A stretch of 64,000 nucleotides of DNA from the NCBI GenBank assembly GCA_037127315.1, contig JBBBDQ010000330.1:7858501-7922500 (forward strand). The letters run 5' to 3'. Origin of the DNA: Ascarosepion bandense. Its lineage: Eukaryota > Mollusca > Cephalopoda > Sepiida > Sepiidae. Below are positions 1 to 10,423 of the stretch, one piece after another. How positions within the stretch are numbered: position 1 is the first letter of the stretch; every line of letters starts with the position of its first letter. The position numbers and the translations under genes were made by a program. The notes under the pieces are model-generated. The model was not told the origin of the DNA. It did not search any database and saw nothing but the letters and a program-made list of their open reading frames with translations.

Positions 1-97
1 TGTACTTTACCACAACACAACTGACTAGAATATCAATTAAAAAAATGCCAGTTTTATTAAATGAATTTACTAAAGAAAAACAATGCATTCAAAGTAC

Positions 98-406
98 AGA
101 CAGTCAGTTAAGCATCATATGTGATACACACTTGGGCAATCACATCTTGAAAGAGACATGACTGACTGAGCAGAAGATTTTGCCGCAGTAAGGTTGCCAT
201 CACTTTCTGTGGTAGACTGGTTGCCAATCAAGTTTATAGAACCCAATCTGTCCTGTTAATTGACCCATAGCTGGAGGAAAGAGACAAATTAATACCTTTC
301 CCAAGGGTATTTGTATCTAAGTGAATGCAAGGAATTTAACTGGAATTCAAATTTGGTTCTCCAATCACTCATTCCAATCTGATATCCACTGCACCACAAC
401 ATCACA
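98..406 (-). repeat. tRNA-derived SINE, family A (octopus type)
   Basis: Full-length but diverged copy of the commonest SINE in the window, here called family A. Read on the - strand it has a tRNA-like head with a B-box-like segment near 330-345, a body ending in a GGTTGCC...CTGCGG block, and a tail containing GACATGA...CGTATGGCAC...TTAACTGACTG. At least nine other copies or fragments in this window share the same order. The tRNA-like head indicates pol III ancestry. The resemblance to octopus SINEs is from memory of the family, not from a search. Confidence 0.85.
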
Positions 407-1177
407 TTCAAAGTACACTGATCTCAAAATTCTTGACTATCAACCTAGAACTGAGCTCAGATACAATATCAACCATTATCACAAAAATATTAGTAGGACA
501 ATGTAGCAAATAGTAGTATAGAGTGCTAGATTAAACCAATTACAAATATCAAGATTGTAATATGATCTCTGGTAAAAATTGGTTATTAAGACATTAAGTT
601 TATAAGTCCCAAAAATTCATACACTGATGTCCTCAAGGACACATGGCCCAGTACATAAAAGTGTTGGTTGGATCCAGTGACTTGTGAGTGTAACTGAATT
701 ACTGGTTCCCATATTGTTGTTTGGACCCAGTGACTTGACCAAAAGAGTTTTGAGTTCAGTACCTGGCTACAGCAGGGGTGAACAAAAAACTTAGAGTTGA
801 GTCAAAGTGAGAGAACTGATACATCTGGAAGTGGCATGACTCATGGAATGAGAACAATGTGTCCTAGTGAACGAAATAAGCGGTTCAGTTCAAAATTCCA
901 GTCATTTGAAAAAGTTCAGAGGGTACAACAGCCAAAATGTTGAGAATATAACAACAAAGATGAGAACAGCAGTTCAAACAATGTAAATGATGTTTGATTG
1001 TCATTGAGAATTTGTTCATTTTAAGCCCTGCTATCTGACAGAACCGGCCTAGATTAAAGGATTTTTTTTATATCCAAGCTTTCAGGTTTAAAAAAAAGCA
1101 AAGCAAAAACTTTTTTATGGCATTCATATTTTGAATGCTGTTTTTAACCCTTAACGTTTCTAAAAAAAAGATAATAA
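407..1177. other. Spacer upstream of the FANCL exon
   Basis: No open frame with recognisable protein similarity. Positions about 893-985 weakly resemble one arm of the fold-back repeat at 16045-16295. A - strand CDS or an upstream FANCL exon was looked for and not seen. The end is AT-rich and contains an in-frame TAA (1175-1177) that bounds the FANCL exon. Confidence 0.5.
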
Positions 1178-1201
1178 AAGTTTTTTAAAAAAATATTTCA
1201 G

Positions 1202-2050
1202 GTTCTTCTTGAGCAAGTTCTGGATCAATCTGACCAAAACCAACATATCCAAGTATCGAGCCAGCTCCTAGATGAGCTAAAATCCCTAAACTGGGAGAGG
1301 ATTATTTATATCAGTCCTACTTTTCAAGAGGTTCACGTTTCCACTGATGATGATCGCAAACGGCGTCATATTCTGAAAATACATCTTCATTCTGAACACC
1401 CAAGGATTGCACCAATTTGTAATACTGATCTGCCATCAAAATTTAAATTTGTCTGGAACCCCAGTAGCACGCTCAAAGATCTACTGGTTCAGTTTGAAAA
1501 CATCATTCAGTCTTACCAGCTTTTCTGGGACATTGTTGGAGAAATAGATCAGAAGACATGGGTCCTTGAGCCTGAGAAGCCAAACTACAGCGCCACCTAC
1601 AGGAGAATTGCCATCAGCTCTAACTCCTCTATTCAGATCACCCTTGATCCGACTCATCCGCAGAACCTGGCCCAGTGTCAGTTCATGGGCGCAGATGGTA
1701 TTGTTGATCCACTGAAAAAGAAATTAAATGCAAATCTTGAGAATTGGGACCTGCACCGGAGTGTTCTGCAAAATCTTGAGGATCTCTTAGAGATGGAATT
1801 CCCTTCACCGAACAACACAAAGAAGGAAGAATTCATTGGTGAGTGTGGCATATGTTACACCTATCGTCTTGATACCGAGTTACCAACCAAAGTGTGTGAA
1901 AATGCCCAATGCGGACAGTCTTATCATCAATCGTGTTTGCATGAATGGTTGAAAACTCTTTCAACCAGTCGATACAGCTTCAACATTGTGTTCGGTGAAT
2001 GCCCCATGTGTTCAAAACCCATCACCATGACAGTAACAGCAGGTGACTAG
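1202..2050 (+). CDS. FANCL: FANCL, terminal coding exon (URD and RING domains)
   Basis: FANCL is the E3 ligase subunit of the Fanconi anaemia core complex, which monoubiquitinates FANCD2-FANCI at stalled forks in the nucleus. The exon opens after an AG acceptor (1200-1201) and runs 282 codons to TAG without a stop. An in-frame TAA at 1175-1177 bars a much earlier start. About the first two thirds (1202-1830) match the central URD/DRWD region. The last part is the FANCL RING: CGIC near 1849, then CENAQC, HQSC, and GECPMC near 1997, a C4HC3-like zinc pattern. Human FANCL is about 375 residues, so roughly the first 90 (the ELF domain) must lie on upstream exons, probably outside the window. A poly(A) signal follows 58 bases after the stop. 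No poly(A) tract or flanking repeat suggests a retrocopy. In vertebrates this region is split over many exons, so one 0.85-kb exon is notable. Confidence 0.93.
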   Translation, partial: VLLEQVLDQSDQNQHIQVSSQLLDELKSLNWERIIYISPTFQEVHVSTDDDRKRRHILKIHLHSEHPRIAPICNTDLPSKFKFVWNPSSTLKDLLVQFENIIQSYQLFWDIVGEIDQKTWVLEPEKPNYSATYRRIAISSNSSIQITLDPTHPQNLAQCQFMGADGIVDPLKKKLNANLENWDLHRSVLQNLEDLLEMEFPSPNNTKKEEFIGECGICYTYRLDTELPTKVCENAQCGQSYHQSCLHEWLKTLSTSRYSFNIVFGECPMCSKPITMTVTAGD

Positions 2051-2107
2051 ATACAAGACAGAAATCAACCTCTTACTTTTCACTATATAATTTATCAAAA
2101 TGAAAGA

Positions 2108-2113
2108 AATAAA
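2108..2113 (+). promoter_or_regulatory. FANCL polyadenylation signal
   Basis: AATAAA lies 58 bases after the FANCL stop codon, in AT-rich sequence, and is the first canonical hexamer downstream. This implies a short 3' UTR that ends before the Helitron at 2180. Confidence 0.75.
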
Positions 2114-2179
2114 ACTATATTTTCTAACTTAATATCTGTTTATTTAATTTGTGATATCACAGATAGGATTTATTAAATA

Positions 2180-2907
2180 CTAGGAGTATAGCCCGGCTTT
2201 GCTTAGGTGTAATGAAAGCTTTAAAACTAATCCATGGTCCTGGAGCTCAGACTCTTTCGACGTTGGCACGAAAGACTAAAAAGCAATAGTTGTTTCCAGT
2301 TAAAGTGAAACCGTAGACTGAAAGAAAAATGAATGGATGTAAGTCAAATTTTGATTTCCTGGTATCGATATCAAATAAGTTTTTTTTGTCGTAAACTGAA
2401 TTTTGAAGGCTAAATAAGTCCCCTGAGTAAATGGTATCATATCTGAGACTAAGAACTACAATTATACCTACTTAGAGCCAAACCCGAATTAAAAACTAAA
2501 ATAAAAGGGCTGAAAAAAAATACAGACATACAGGCAGATAAACAGACACACACACAAACATCTTGCCTTTTATATATATATATTATCAATTTTATGCGCT
2601 ATTGTAAGAACTGCAACCTTGAAACTTCTGAATATCGTTTCTTATGTCTTTGTCTATGAGTGTATCAAATTTGATTAAAATCGGACCACTGCTTCTATAA
2701 CCCGATTTTTTTTTATTATTGATTTTTGGTATTTATCAGGGGTACCTCAACACAAAACCTAGCTAAGAACACTCGCAGATGCTTATAGTACAACCGTGTA
2801 AATCTTCAAGAAAATCGGTTCAGCTGTTTCGGAGTCTATAGGTAACGGATCCAGACACACACACACACACACACACAAAGTTCCATTTATAAATAAGTTT
2901 GGATAGA
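2180..2907 (-). mobile_element. Non-autonomous Helitron-like element, copy 1
   Basis: On the - strand the element begins TC after an A (A at 2908) and ends CTAG before a T (T at 2179). That is the Helitron A|TC...CTRR|T signature. The consensus of the copies has a hairpin (CCCG...CGGG) about 10 bases before CTAG; this copy's hairpin is degenerate. Inside are an (AC)n tract (about 2859-2876) and an AT tract near 2570-2585. Other copies lie at 5259-5712, 9697-10423 and 53046-53870. No rolling-circle replicase or helicase is encoded, so it would depend on another element. Confidence 0.75.
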
Positions 2908-3039
2908 TACTAAAAATTGAATTCAATGAATTGAATTTTTTAATTTAATAAACATGGTGTGTCTCCATTTTTTTACATTCCAAATTTCACTAGGTGTATA
3001 TTTCTTCTATGAGTTGTGTGTCTTCGACATATCAACGAT

Positions 3040-3190
3040 TATGGATCTCCACAACTTCCTGTCCAGTCCTGGGCATGACAGTAAACCACATCCGGCAGCA
3101 AGGCCTCTGATTGGGAGGTTGGGAGGAGCATGGAACCACCTCTTAATTGCTATTGTTTTCAGATCCACCCTGACCCGGAGTGGTACCATC
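3040..3190 (+). repeat. Unclassified dispersed repeat remnant
   Basis: About 120 bases (3062-3180) align at roughly 70 percent by eye with the reverse complement of 51884-52032. Both start around AGTCCTGGG(C/T)ATGAC. Probably a transposon fragment. I cannot assign a class. Neighbouring 3191-3520 is AT-rich with nothing recognisable. Confidence 0.6.
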
Positions 3191-3529
3191 TGTTAGGGTC
3201 CCAGCTATGGGCAAATAGTTAAACCTTTTATAGAAATATATACATAAAAATAGACTTTTATAGAGAAATATATATTTTTGAAGAAAAAATTATTACAATG
3301 ACATATTTTTGAAGGAAAGAAAAATTATTTTCAACAAAACATTTTTGAATAGAAAACTGGAAGGCATTTTCAGTTTTCTAGAATAAAAAAAAGAATAAAA
3401 AAAAATTTTCATTAAAATCTAACTAAACCAACCTTTTCATTATAACCAAACACTGAAAAAAGTACCTTAAAACCCCACCTTTTTAGCATTAAGTAACCCA
3501 CAGAGGTTGATACGTCATTAAAAAAAACT

Positions 3530-4110
3530 CAAACTTCCTGTCTTTTGTAGCTCAAAATACGGCTTGTATTTTTGCCCTCTTAATTTCTGTCCTGTCAGTC
3601 ATTTGCACAAGATTGTTAGGTTGTTTATTTGTAGCTTGCTTCTATTCTTTCTGCCTTCATTATTTTCTCAGAGTGTTAAATTCTCCAAGCCCTCAATCCT
3701 CATTATGTGCCTGAGAAATTTCAAGTACCTTTTTCTGATTTGAAGTATAAGTGTCCTTTTTGTTTCAGTTTTGTCCTAAAACTTTGTCATTGCTCATATG
3801 TTCAGTCTATGGTATTTTCAGTATCCTTCTGTAGAACACATTGTTTTTTGCTTGGGTCTCTTCACCTGTAAAAAGATTTTCCAGGATTCTCTGCTGTATA
3901 AATGGACTGATATTACATAATAATTTAGTATTTTTTTCTTTGTTTCAAATGAAATTTTGCTGTTTCTTATTCGCTTAGCTTTAGGAAGGCAGTTTTGGCA
4001 ATTCTATGAGGCTTTGGATTTTGGTGTCACATTTTTATTTCTCATATATTTAAATTTTTGTATTTGATTGATTTTGATGTTTCTAATTTGTAGTTCACTT
4101 GTCTGAAATG
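3530..4110 (-). mobile_element. RTE-type LINE fragment (RT C-terminal part), decayed
   Basis: Read on the - strand in shifting frames, the sequence gives pieces typical of the end of RTE ORF proteins: an ISFETKK...LNYYVIS piece, a YRRILKI-like piece, and a closing ATKDRKF piece near 3540. Many stops and frameshifts. It is the same family as the better preserved copies at 24790-25459, 41418-41860 and 55470-55960. Positions 4111-4400 hold no recognised feature. Confidence 0.65.
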
Positions 4111-4399
4111 AAACTGAGCTTTGAGGAAAGGAAATTTATTCTAGCGAGTTACTGGAAATGTAAAAACAGAGAGAGTTTAAAAGAGCGCTTCAAAAAGTTC
4201 TACAGATACAAGCATTACAAGAGAAGAAAATCTTGGGTATATCAGTTAACATAAAATTCTTTTTGGTATTTTCTTTTGTTTCACAGCAAATAATGGATGG
4301 GAATTTTCAACTAAAAGATCAGTCAGGAACAATTCAAATACCTTGGTTTCAGAATAAAAATAATTTTTCTCACTAGAATCTGTTTTAGATGTTTAGAAG

Positions 4400-4780
4400 T
4401 CTATCACTTGCCCATGCATTGAATATTGTTGGCATATTTGATCTGGTGCTTCTATGTATCCAGAAAAGCTTGAGAAAATTCAAAGAATAATCTGCAATGT
4501 TATCTGTCTTGACATGGCATCTCAGCTTCAGTTACTTTTCCACTGCTGTAACATAGCTTTCCTGTGTTTTGTCTATAAATATTTTCATTCTAATTGTTCT
4601 GATGAGCTTTCCTCTTTTGTATCCCAGCTTTATAAATGTAAATGCAGTACTAGATTGGCAGCTAGGTCTCATCATTTTACAGTTAAAATTGCTAACAGTT
4701 TCTTCTCTTGCACTTCTCACTTGTAGAATTCTCTTTTGGCTTGTTGCTTTCCAATCAACTTTACCATTGCTAGGAAGGTT
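4400..4780 (+). mobile_element. CR1/jockey-like LINE C-terminal fragment, first copy
   Basis: An open stretch gives the pattern seen at the end of many CR1/jockey-type RT proteins: CIEYCWHIWSGA-like, then LEKIQRIICN, a YKYFHSNCSDEL piece and TRLAARSHHFTV. No start codon or complete ORF. The copy is diverged from the second copy 60 bases downstream. Confidence 0.7.
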
Positions 4781-4835
4781 GGGTTGCTGTGTCAGGGCAG
4801 GTGGTATTTTCTGCCTGAATCCATCTTGTACATAT

Positions 4836-5258
4836 ACAAATCAACCATCTGTCCATGTATAAAATACCGCTGTCATATATGGTCAGGTACCCCTGCTGTT
4901 CATCTCAGTGTTCTCGACAGGCTTCAGAGGAGAATCTGTAATGTGATAGGTCCCGACTTGGCAGCTCAACTCCAGCCACTTTCTCACTGATGGGATGTAG
5001 CTTCTCTCTGTCTATTCGAAAAATTTCATGGCGTCTGCTCTGACGAACTTAAGTCACTGGTGCCCCTGCCACAAGAATTTACTCATGTAACCAGACTGGC
5101 AACAAGGTCCCACCCATTTGCAGTTAGATCAACCACATGCAGCTGACAATTCTACTTCAGCAGCTTCTTGTGTGTATCAGATTCTCCAGGCCCTTCTTCC
5201 TCATTACATATCCCTGGAGCTTCAGCTGTCTTTTTCTAATGTTAAGTCTTAAGTACAC
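4836..5258 (+). mobile_element. CR1/jockey-like LINE C-terminal fragment, second copy
   Basis: A second, independent copy of the same region: CIKYRCHIWSGTPAVHL, then LDRLQRRICNVIG, a TGA, then EFTHVTRLATRSHPFAV. It is closer in sequence to the copy at 12122-12610 than to its neighbour at 4400. It runs into the 5'-truncated Helitron starting near 5259. Confidence 0.7.
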
Positions 5259-5290
5259 AGTTGCACTTCTTACAATAGTGCAGAAAATCG

Positions 5291-5334
<44 letters not shown>

Positions 5335-5712
5335 GCAAGATGTGTGTGTTTGTTTATCTGCCTGTATGTCTATTTCTTTCAGCCCTTTTATTTTAGTTTT
5401 TGCTTCGGGTTTGACTCTAAGTAGGTATAATTGTAGTTCTTAGTCCCAGCCATGATACCATTTACTCAGAGGACTTATTTAGCCTTCAAAATTCAGTTTA
5501 TGATGAAAAAACTTATTTGATATCGATACCAGGAATTCAAAATTTGACTTACATCCATTCATTTTTTCTTTCAGTCTACGGTTTTGCTTTAACTGGAAAC
5601 AACTATTGCTTTTTAGTCTTTTGTGCCAACGTCCAAAGAGTCTGAGCTCCAGGACCATGGATTAATTTTTAAGCTTTCATTCACCCCAAGCAACGCCGGG
5701 CTATACTGCTAG
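5259..5712 (+). mobile_element. Helitron-like element, copy 2 (5' truncated)
   Basis: Matches the 3' part of the element at 9697-10423, including the (TA)n tract (about 5293-5330). It ends with the CCGGG half of the hairpin, CTATACTG and then CTAG followed by T at 5713, so the 3' end looks intact. The 5' half is missing; the junction with the preceding LINE is near 5259. Confidence 0.7.
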
Positions 5713-5854
5713 TTTTATAAATTGAAATGATATCAATATGATAAACTCATAATTACTTGACTTTGCACATTGTTTCATTGTGTTTTGAGTAGATAAGGTT
5801 TGATTTTAGTTCAGAATGTTTAATTTTTAGAAATTTCTATAAAGCACTGATTTT

Positions 5855-5998
5855 GATTTATGTTCAATATCAAGTGTCCTTCGCATTTTGATGCACAGAA
5901 CAGTTTTATTCTGGCATTAATCCACAAATTCAGGGAAGATGATCTCGACTATAGTGATATGAGAGCCTACCTTGATGAAAATCTGCAAAATAGATTTA
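5855..5998 (+). other. Short protein-like open stretch of unknown identity
   Basis: About 46 codons read as a plausible globular, charged protein segment (DAQNSFILALIHKFREDDLD, then a DENLQNR piece) and then decay into AT-rich sequence. An AG lies just upstream (5870-5872 region), but I see no convincing donor. It could be an exon of an unrecognised gene, a transposon scrap or chance. I do not recognise the family. Flanking 5713-5854 and 5999-6182 show nothing else. Confidence 0.2.
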
Positions 5999-6182
5999 GT
6001 ATTTATTGGCTGAGTAGCCAGTGCTTTTTTTCAGTTGAAATTTATAAAATCTTTATATTAAAAGTTTTTCAGGAAAATAGGTTTTTCAAGACCAGTTACT
6101 GTTATTGCTTTTTTCAGTCTTGATGGAGGATTTCCTTCCTAACCTTTTGCTTGGAGTAGTGTAAAATATCAATATCTTGGTT

Positions 6183-6408
6183 TGCTGATGTGGATTATCT
6201 CATTGATTATTGCACAATATCCTGTGAAATCAGTTATTGTTCTTTTATAGTGTATATAGTAGTTGGTTATACATGTGTTAGTATCATCTAGTGGTCATGA
6301 GTTTGATCCTTGGACTTGGTAGTAAGAATACCAAATTCCAACATGAAAGAACAATAATTGATTTCGCAGGATATTTCACAATAATCAACAAGATAATCCA
6401 CATCAGCC
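6183..6408. repeat. Imperfect hairpin repeat
   Basis: The arm 6183-6247 is complementary to 6345-6408 over about 64 bases with roughly 90 percent match by eye, with a loop of about 97 bases. This looks like a fold-back or MITE-type element. The following 6409-7065 holds no recognised feature. Confidence 0.7.
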
Positions 6409-7067
6409 AATCTATGGACACCTGATGATGACAAGAGGGTACTTGATTGAAACATTGTGTCTATTATAACACCTATATCAACCAAGATGAGAACAAAGCT
6501 TGAAATAATTCCAAGATTATTGAAAATTACTCATCTCAGAAATAAATACAAATCAATATCTTGATTATATTGTTTTCTTTTTGAGTTATATTTGGTTTCC
6601 TTTTTAGTTACTGTTGCTGCTTTTGGACATCCTCAGTTCATAAGGTTCGTAAAAAGATGGTCCTCTCTAAGACCTACAGGGTTCATTTGTTTGAAGCCAT
6701 TTTTAATTGTTGATTGGATAAAGTGGTTGTACAAAACTGTCAGTTTAGATATTTCTGAACAAGTTTGGGCCATGCATTGCATCCAATATGAAAATCTCAA
6801 TCTGACGAGAACATGACACGAGTTTTTAGGTTAATGTTTTTGTTTTGTAGCAACTTGCAGTGTTGGGAGAAACTATTACTAGTGCAGCCTATTGTCTGTT
6901 CCATTTGCTTTTTAAATTTGTTATAACTATTCCATATTGCATAAATGCACTAATTTATTAAACTTCGGTCCACAATTTTTTTATGAGGATATTTAGAAGA
7001 TAAGGTTTATTGCTCCAAACTGACAACAATCAATTTAATGAAAGGCTATTACAGAGTGATTTCGAAA

Positions 7068-7185
7068 CACTATCGGCGTAGTGTAATGGTTAGCAAGCCT
7101 GTCTCGCTAGAACCAATTACAACTGAATAGTGAGTTCGATCCACACTGGGTGTCCCATACATACCAAATCTAAACGGCGTTTAAA
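7068..7185 (+). repeat. tRNA-derived SINE, family B
   Basis: A tRNA-like head with an A box in TGGTTAGC and a B box GAGTTCGATCC (about 7131-7141), followed by a short body. The same order occurs at 16678, 16797, 42262, 63370 (- strand) and 63955. It does not fold into a complete tRNA and is flanked by repeats, so it is not called a tRNA gene. Confidence 0.75.
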
Positions 7186-7289
7186 AAAAAAAAATCACCT
7201 AAACTAATTTTTTAAGTTTTTTTCGTTGCTTAATTTTGAAGGGAGGTAACTCTAGAAAATTAGTAAGGGAGTTGTCTTCTCCTGTCATC

Positions 7290-7575
7290 TAAAGCAGGTC
7301 AGTCAGTTAGTCAGTTAAGTGCCATACGTGATACACGCTTGGGCGATCATGTCTCGAAAGAGACATGACTGACTGGGCAGAAGATTATCCCGCAGTAGGT
7401 TGCCATTGCTTTCTGCGGTAGACTGGTTGCCGACCAAGGCTACAGAACCCAATCTGTCCTGCTATTTAACCCATAACTGGAAGGAAGAGATGGATTAATA
7501 CCTTTCCCAAGGGTATTTGCGCGTAAGTGAATACAATGGATTCAGCTGGAATTCGAACTCGGCTCCCCGGCTTCT
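7290..7575 (-). repeat. SINE family A, head-truncated
   Basis: Tail, body and B-box region match family A, but similarity stops after the B box at about 7575, so the first 45 bases or so of the tRNA-like head are missing. It lies about 0.4 kb from an inverted full copy at 7967-8283. Confidence 0.8.
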
Positions 7576-7966
7576 ACATACTAATAATTTGGGTAGAAAA
7601 AAAAAATTGGGTAGAAAAAAAGAAAAGTAAATTAAACGATAACAAGATAATGACAGCAACAAGAATAATAGATGAAAAACACAACGAAATGGTTGCTTTT
7701 TAGAAAATAGGAAAAAATACAAAAAAAAAAAAATGATAAGTTGATTTACATTCCCCAAGAAGTCCTGCATTTAAAACAAAGTTTGAGAACAGTAATTTAT
7801 AGCAATCTCAGGAAATTCATTAGAGGGGTGCTAACAAATGTAAAAAAATATTGTTACCAAGATTTTATAAAAATAATGATTTCAAAAATAATTTCAGTGA
7901 TTTGTAAATAAGTCCTGAAAGTTTCATTAAAATCTGAACATTATTTGATTTTTAGAAGCGTCTGCT
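7576..7966 (+). repeat. AT-rich dispersed repeat family, fragment
   Basis: Segments match 18670-18760 and 19330-19450, for example the shared AGTCCTGCATTTAA near 7759 and the AAGTTTCATTAAAATC stretch. It belongs to a long AT-rich non-coding family with several copies in 7.6-19.6 kb. No ORF. Confidence 0.6.
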
Positions 7967-8283
7967 CAAAGGATGTGCATTGTGGTGCATTGGATATCGG
8001 CTTGGAACACGAAATCGGGGAGCCGAGTTCGAATTCCAATTGAATCCATTGTATTCACTTACGCGCAAATACCATTGGGAAAGGTATTAATCCGTCTCTT
8101 CCTTCCAGTTATGGATTAAGTAACAGGACAGATTGGGTTTTATAGCTTTGGTCGGCAACCAGTCTACCGCAGAAAGCAAGGGCAACCTACTGCGGGATAA
8201 TCTGCTCAGTCAGTCATGTCCCTTTCGAGACATGATCGCCCAAGCGTGTATCACGTATGGCACTTAACTGACTGACTGACTAC
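7967..8283 (+). repeat. SINE family A, full length
   Basis: Complete copy: head with GTGGTGCATTGGATATCGG (A-box region) and GAGTTCGAATTCC (B box), body, and tail ending in repeated CTGA units. Confidence 0.88.
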
Positions 8284-9690
8284 TCAAATACGAGTATCTA
8301 CTAAAAATAACGTTTAGGTAATAATAAAACATGTTGAATTAATAAATAAAACAACCATCGCCATTCTTTATATTCAGTCAAAAAGAAAGAGCAGATTTCG
8401 AAAAATTTGATGATAAAGTTTAAGAGATAGAAACCCCTAGGTACCGCCAATAATTAGCTGAAAAGCATAAAGCGTAGCATAAAGAAAAACGGTTACAAAC
8501 TTAACTAAAAACAAGCTTTTACCGTTAAAATATTTATGCTATTATTAAGAGGAAAGACCTAAGTACTTTTTTAAAAATTATTTTATTAATTTTTTAATCT
8601 TTTCTAGCACTATAAAAATGTTGGTTAAAAATCTTTTTTTTTTTTCAGTTAAATCGACAAAGTAGTTCATTTTTATGAATTTTTTCAAACAAGTTAGTTC
8701 CCAATTTTAAAAATCTTGCAAAAATAAAATATATATTTCTGAAACGTTATTTGGGCAAAATTAGCAAATTTAAAGTTTAATTAATCTGATTTGAAACAGA
8801 TAATACTTACTATTAGCTTTAAAAAAATTAGTAGAAAATAAGTAAAGCATTGCTTAACCACTGGAACTTGTTTTTTTTTTTCTGACGTGTTGATCGAGTT
8901 ATTGACAGCCTGACGTTTACAAAAGTTAAGCAATAAGGAGAAATGACAAATGTATGAAATCTACGTGAAAGAGACGTTTCCGAAAAAAATGTTTAACTAC
9001 CCAGTAATTTGTGAAAATTAACAAAATATTTTCAGCAATTTTACTGAATTTTAGGTACTTGCATTTGAAGATGCTTTTTGAAAAAATAAATAATAAAAGT
9101 TAAAGTGCTTTAAAAATTTGAAAGGAAGCTTCAAAATGACATGCAAATAAATATTTTTTTGAAATAACTTCAAATGGAAATTGAATGAAAATTATAAAAT
9201 AAAAAGAAATTTTTAGTTAGTAAGCATTAGGTTTCGTCTCGTATTTATTCTTAGTTGATGCTTAAAAATAATTGAAATAATAAATACATAAATTGAAAAT
9301 ATTTAGTGAAACGGGAATAAAAAAAAATTAAACTTACATTAAAATTTAAACACAAAAGAGAAATGAAAGTTGTTTACAGTCGAAAAAGTTTATATGATAC
9401 ATACAACCCTTAAAATACCTGACTTTTTAATGATTCAAAGTTATCAAAATAAATTAATTTTTTATCAATCTTATTTAAATGATTCTTTTTGATGTAGTTT
9501 TTTTTTTAGATTTTGTATAAATTTAAATTGTTATAATTTGACTCAACCCTTAAAATGGGCAAACCACAAAAAAGTTCGTTTGTGTACTGCAATTTGCGAA
9601 GTGCAACCTTAAAATGAAAATAAAAAGCTTAGAATATTTCCTTTGCCGTAATGTGTTGAATGGGTAATGAAAATAAAGTTAGTTCGGTAC
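8284..9690. repeat. AT-rich spacer with dispersed-family similarity
   Basis: Non-coding and strongly AT-rich. Positions about 8675-8830 match 17990-18130 (shared TTAATCTGATTTGAAACA), and about 9000-9090 resembles the reverse of 12750-12880. No gene seen. Confidence 0.55.
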
Positions 9691-9696
9691 TTGAAA

Positions 9697-10423
9697 TCTA
9701 AATATTTTTATAAATGGAACGTTGTCTGTGTGTGTGTGTTTGTCTGTGTGTGTGTGTGTGTGTCCGTTGCCTATAGACTCCCAAACGGCTGAACCGATTT
9801 TCTTGAAAATTTAAATTTTAAGCGTCTGCGAGTGTTCTTAGCTGGGTTTTGTGTCGAGGTACCCCCGATAAATATCGATAATCGAAAAAATCGGGTTATA
9901 GAAGGAGTGGTCCGATTTTAATCAAATTTGATACACTCATAGACAAAGACATAAGAAACGATATTCAAAAGTTTCAAGGTTGCAGTTCTTACAATAGTGC
10001 AGAAAATCGATAATATATATATATATGTATATAAAATGCAAGATGTTTGTGTGTGTGTCTGTTTATCTGCCTGTATGTCTGTATTTTTTTCAGCCCTTTT
10101 ATTTTAGTTTTTGCTTTGGGTTTGGCTCTAAGTAGGTATAATTGTAGTTCTTAGTCTCAGCCATGATACCATTTACTTGGAGGACTTATTTAGCCTTCAA
10201 AATTCAGTTTACTTCGAAAAACACTTATTTGATATCGATACCAGGAAATCAAAATTTGACTTACATCCATTCATTTTTCTTTCAGTCTACGGTTTCGCTT
10301 TAACTGGAAACAACTCTTGCTTTTTAGTCTTTCGTGCCAACGTCCAAAGAGTCTGAGCTCCAGGACCATGGATTAGTTTTAAAGCTTTCATTACACCCGA
10401 GTAACGCTGTGCTATACTGCTAG
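9697..10423 (+). mobile_element. Non-autonomous Helitron-like element, copy 3
   Basis: Starts TC after an A and ends CTAG (10420-10423). It contains the (GT)n tract near the 5' end (about 9725-9763), the (TA)n tract (about 10013-10030) and the 3' hairpin region. The base after CTAG is C rather than T. It covers the same length as copy 1 in the opposite orientation. Confidence 0.75.

Noticed and set aside
7068..7185. tRNA gene suggested by A-box and B-box sequences
   Set aside because: The head does not close into a cloverleaf with a paired acceptor stem and is attached to a conserved body present in other copies, so it is a SINE. The same reasoning applies to every SINE head in the window.
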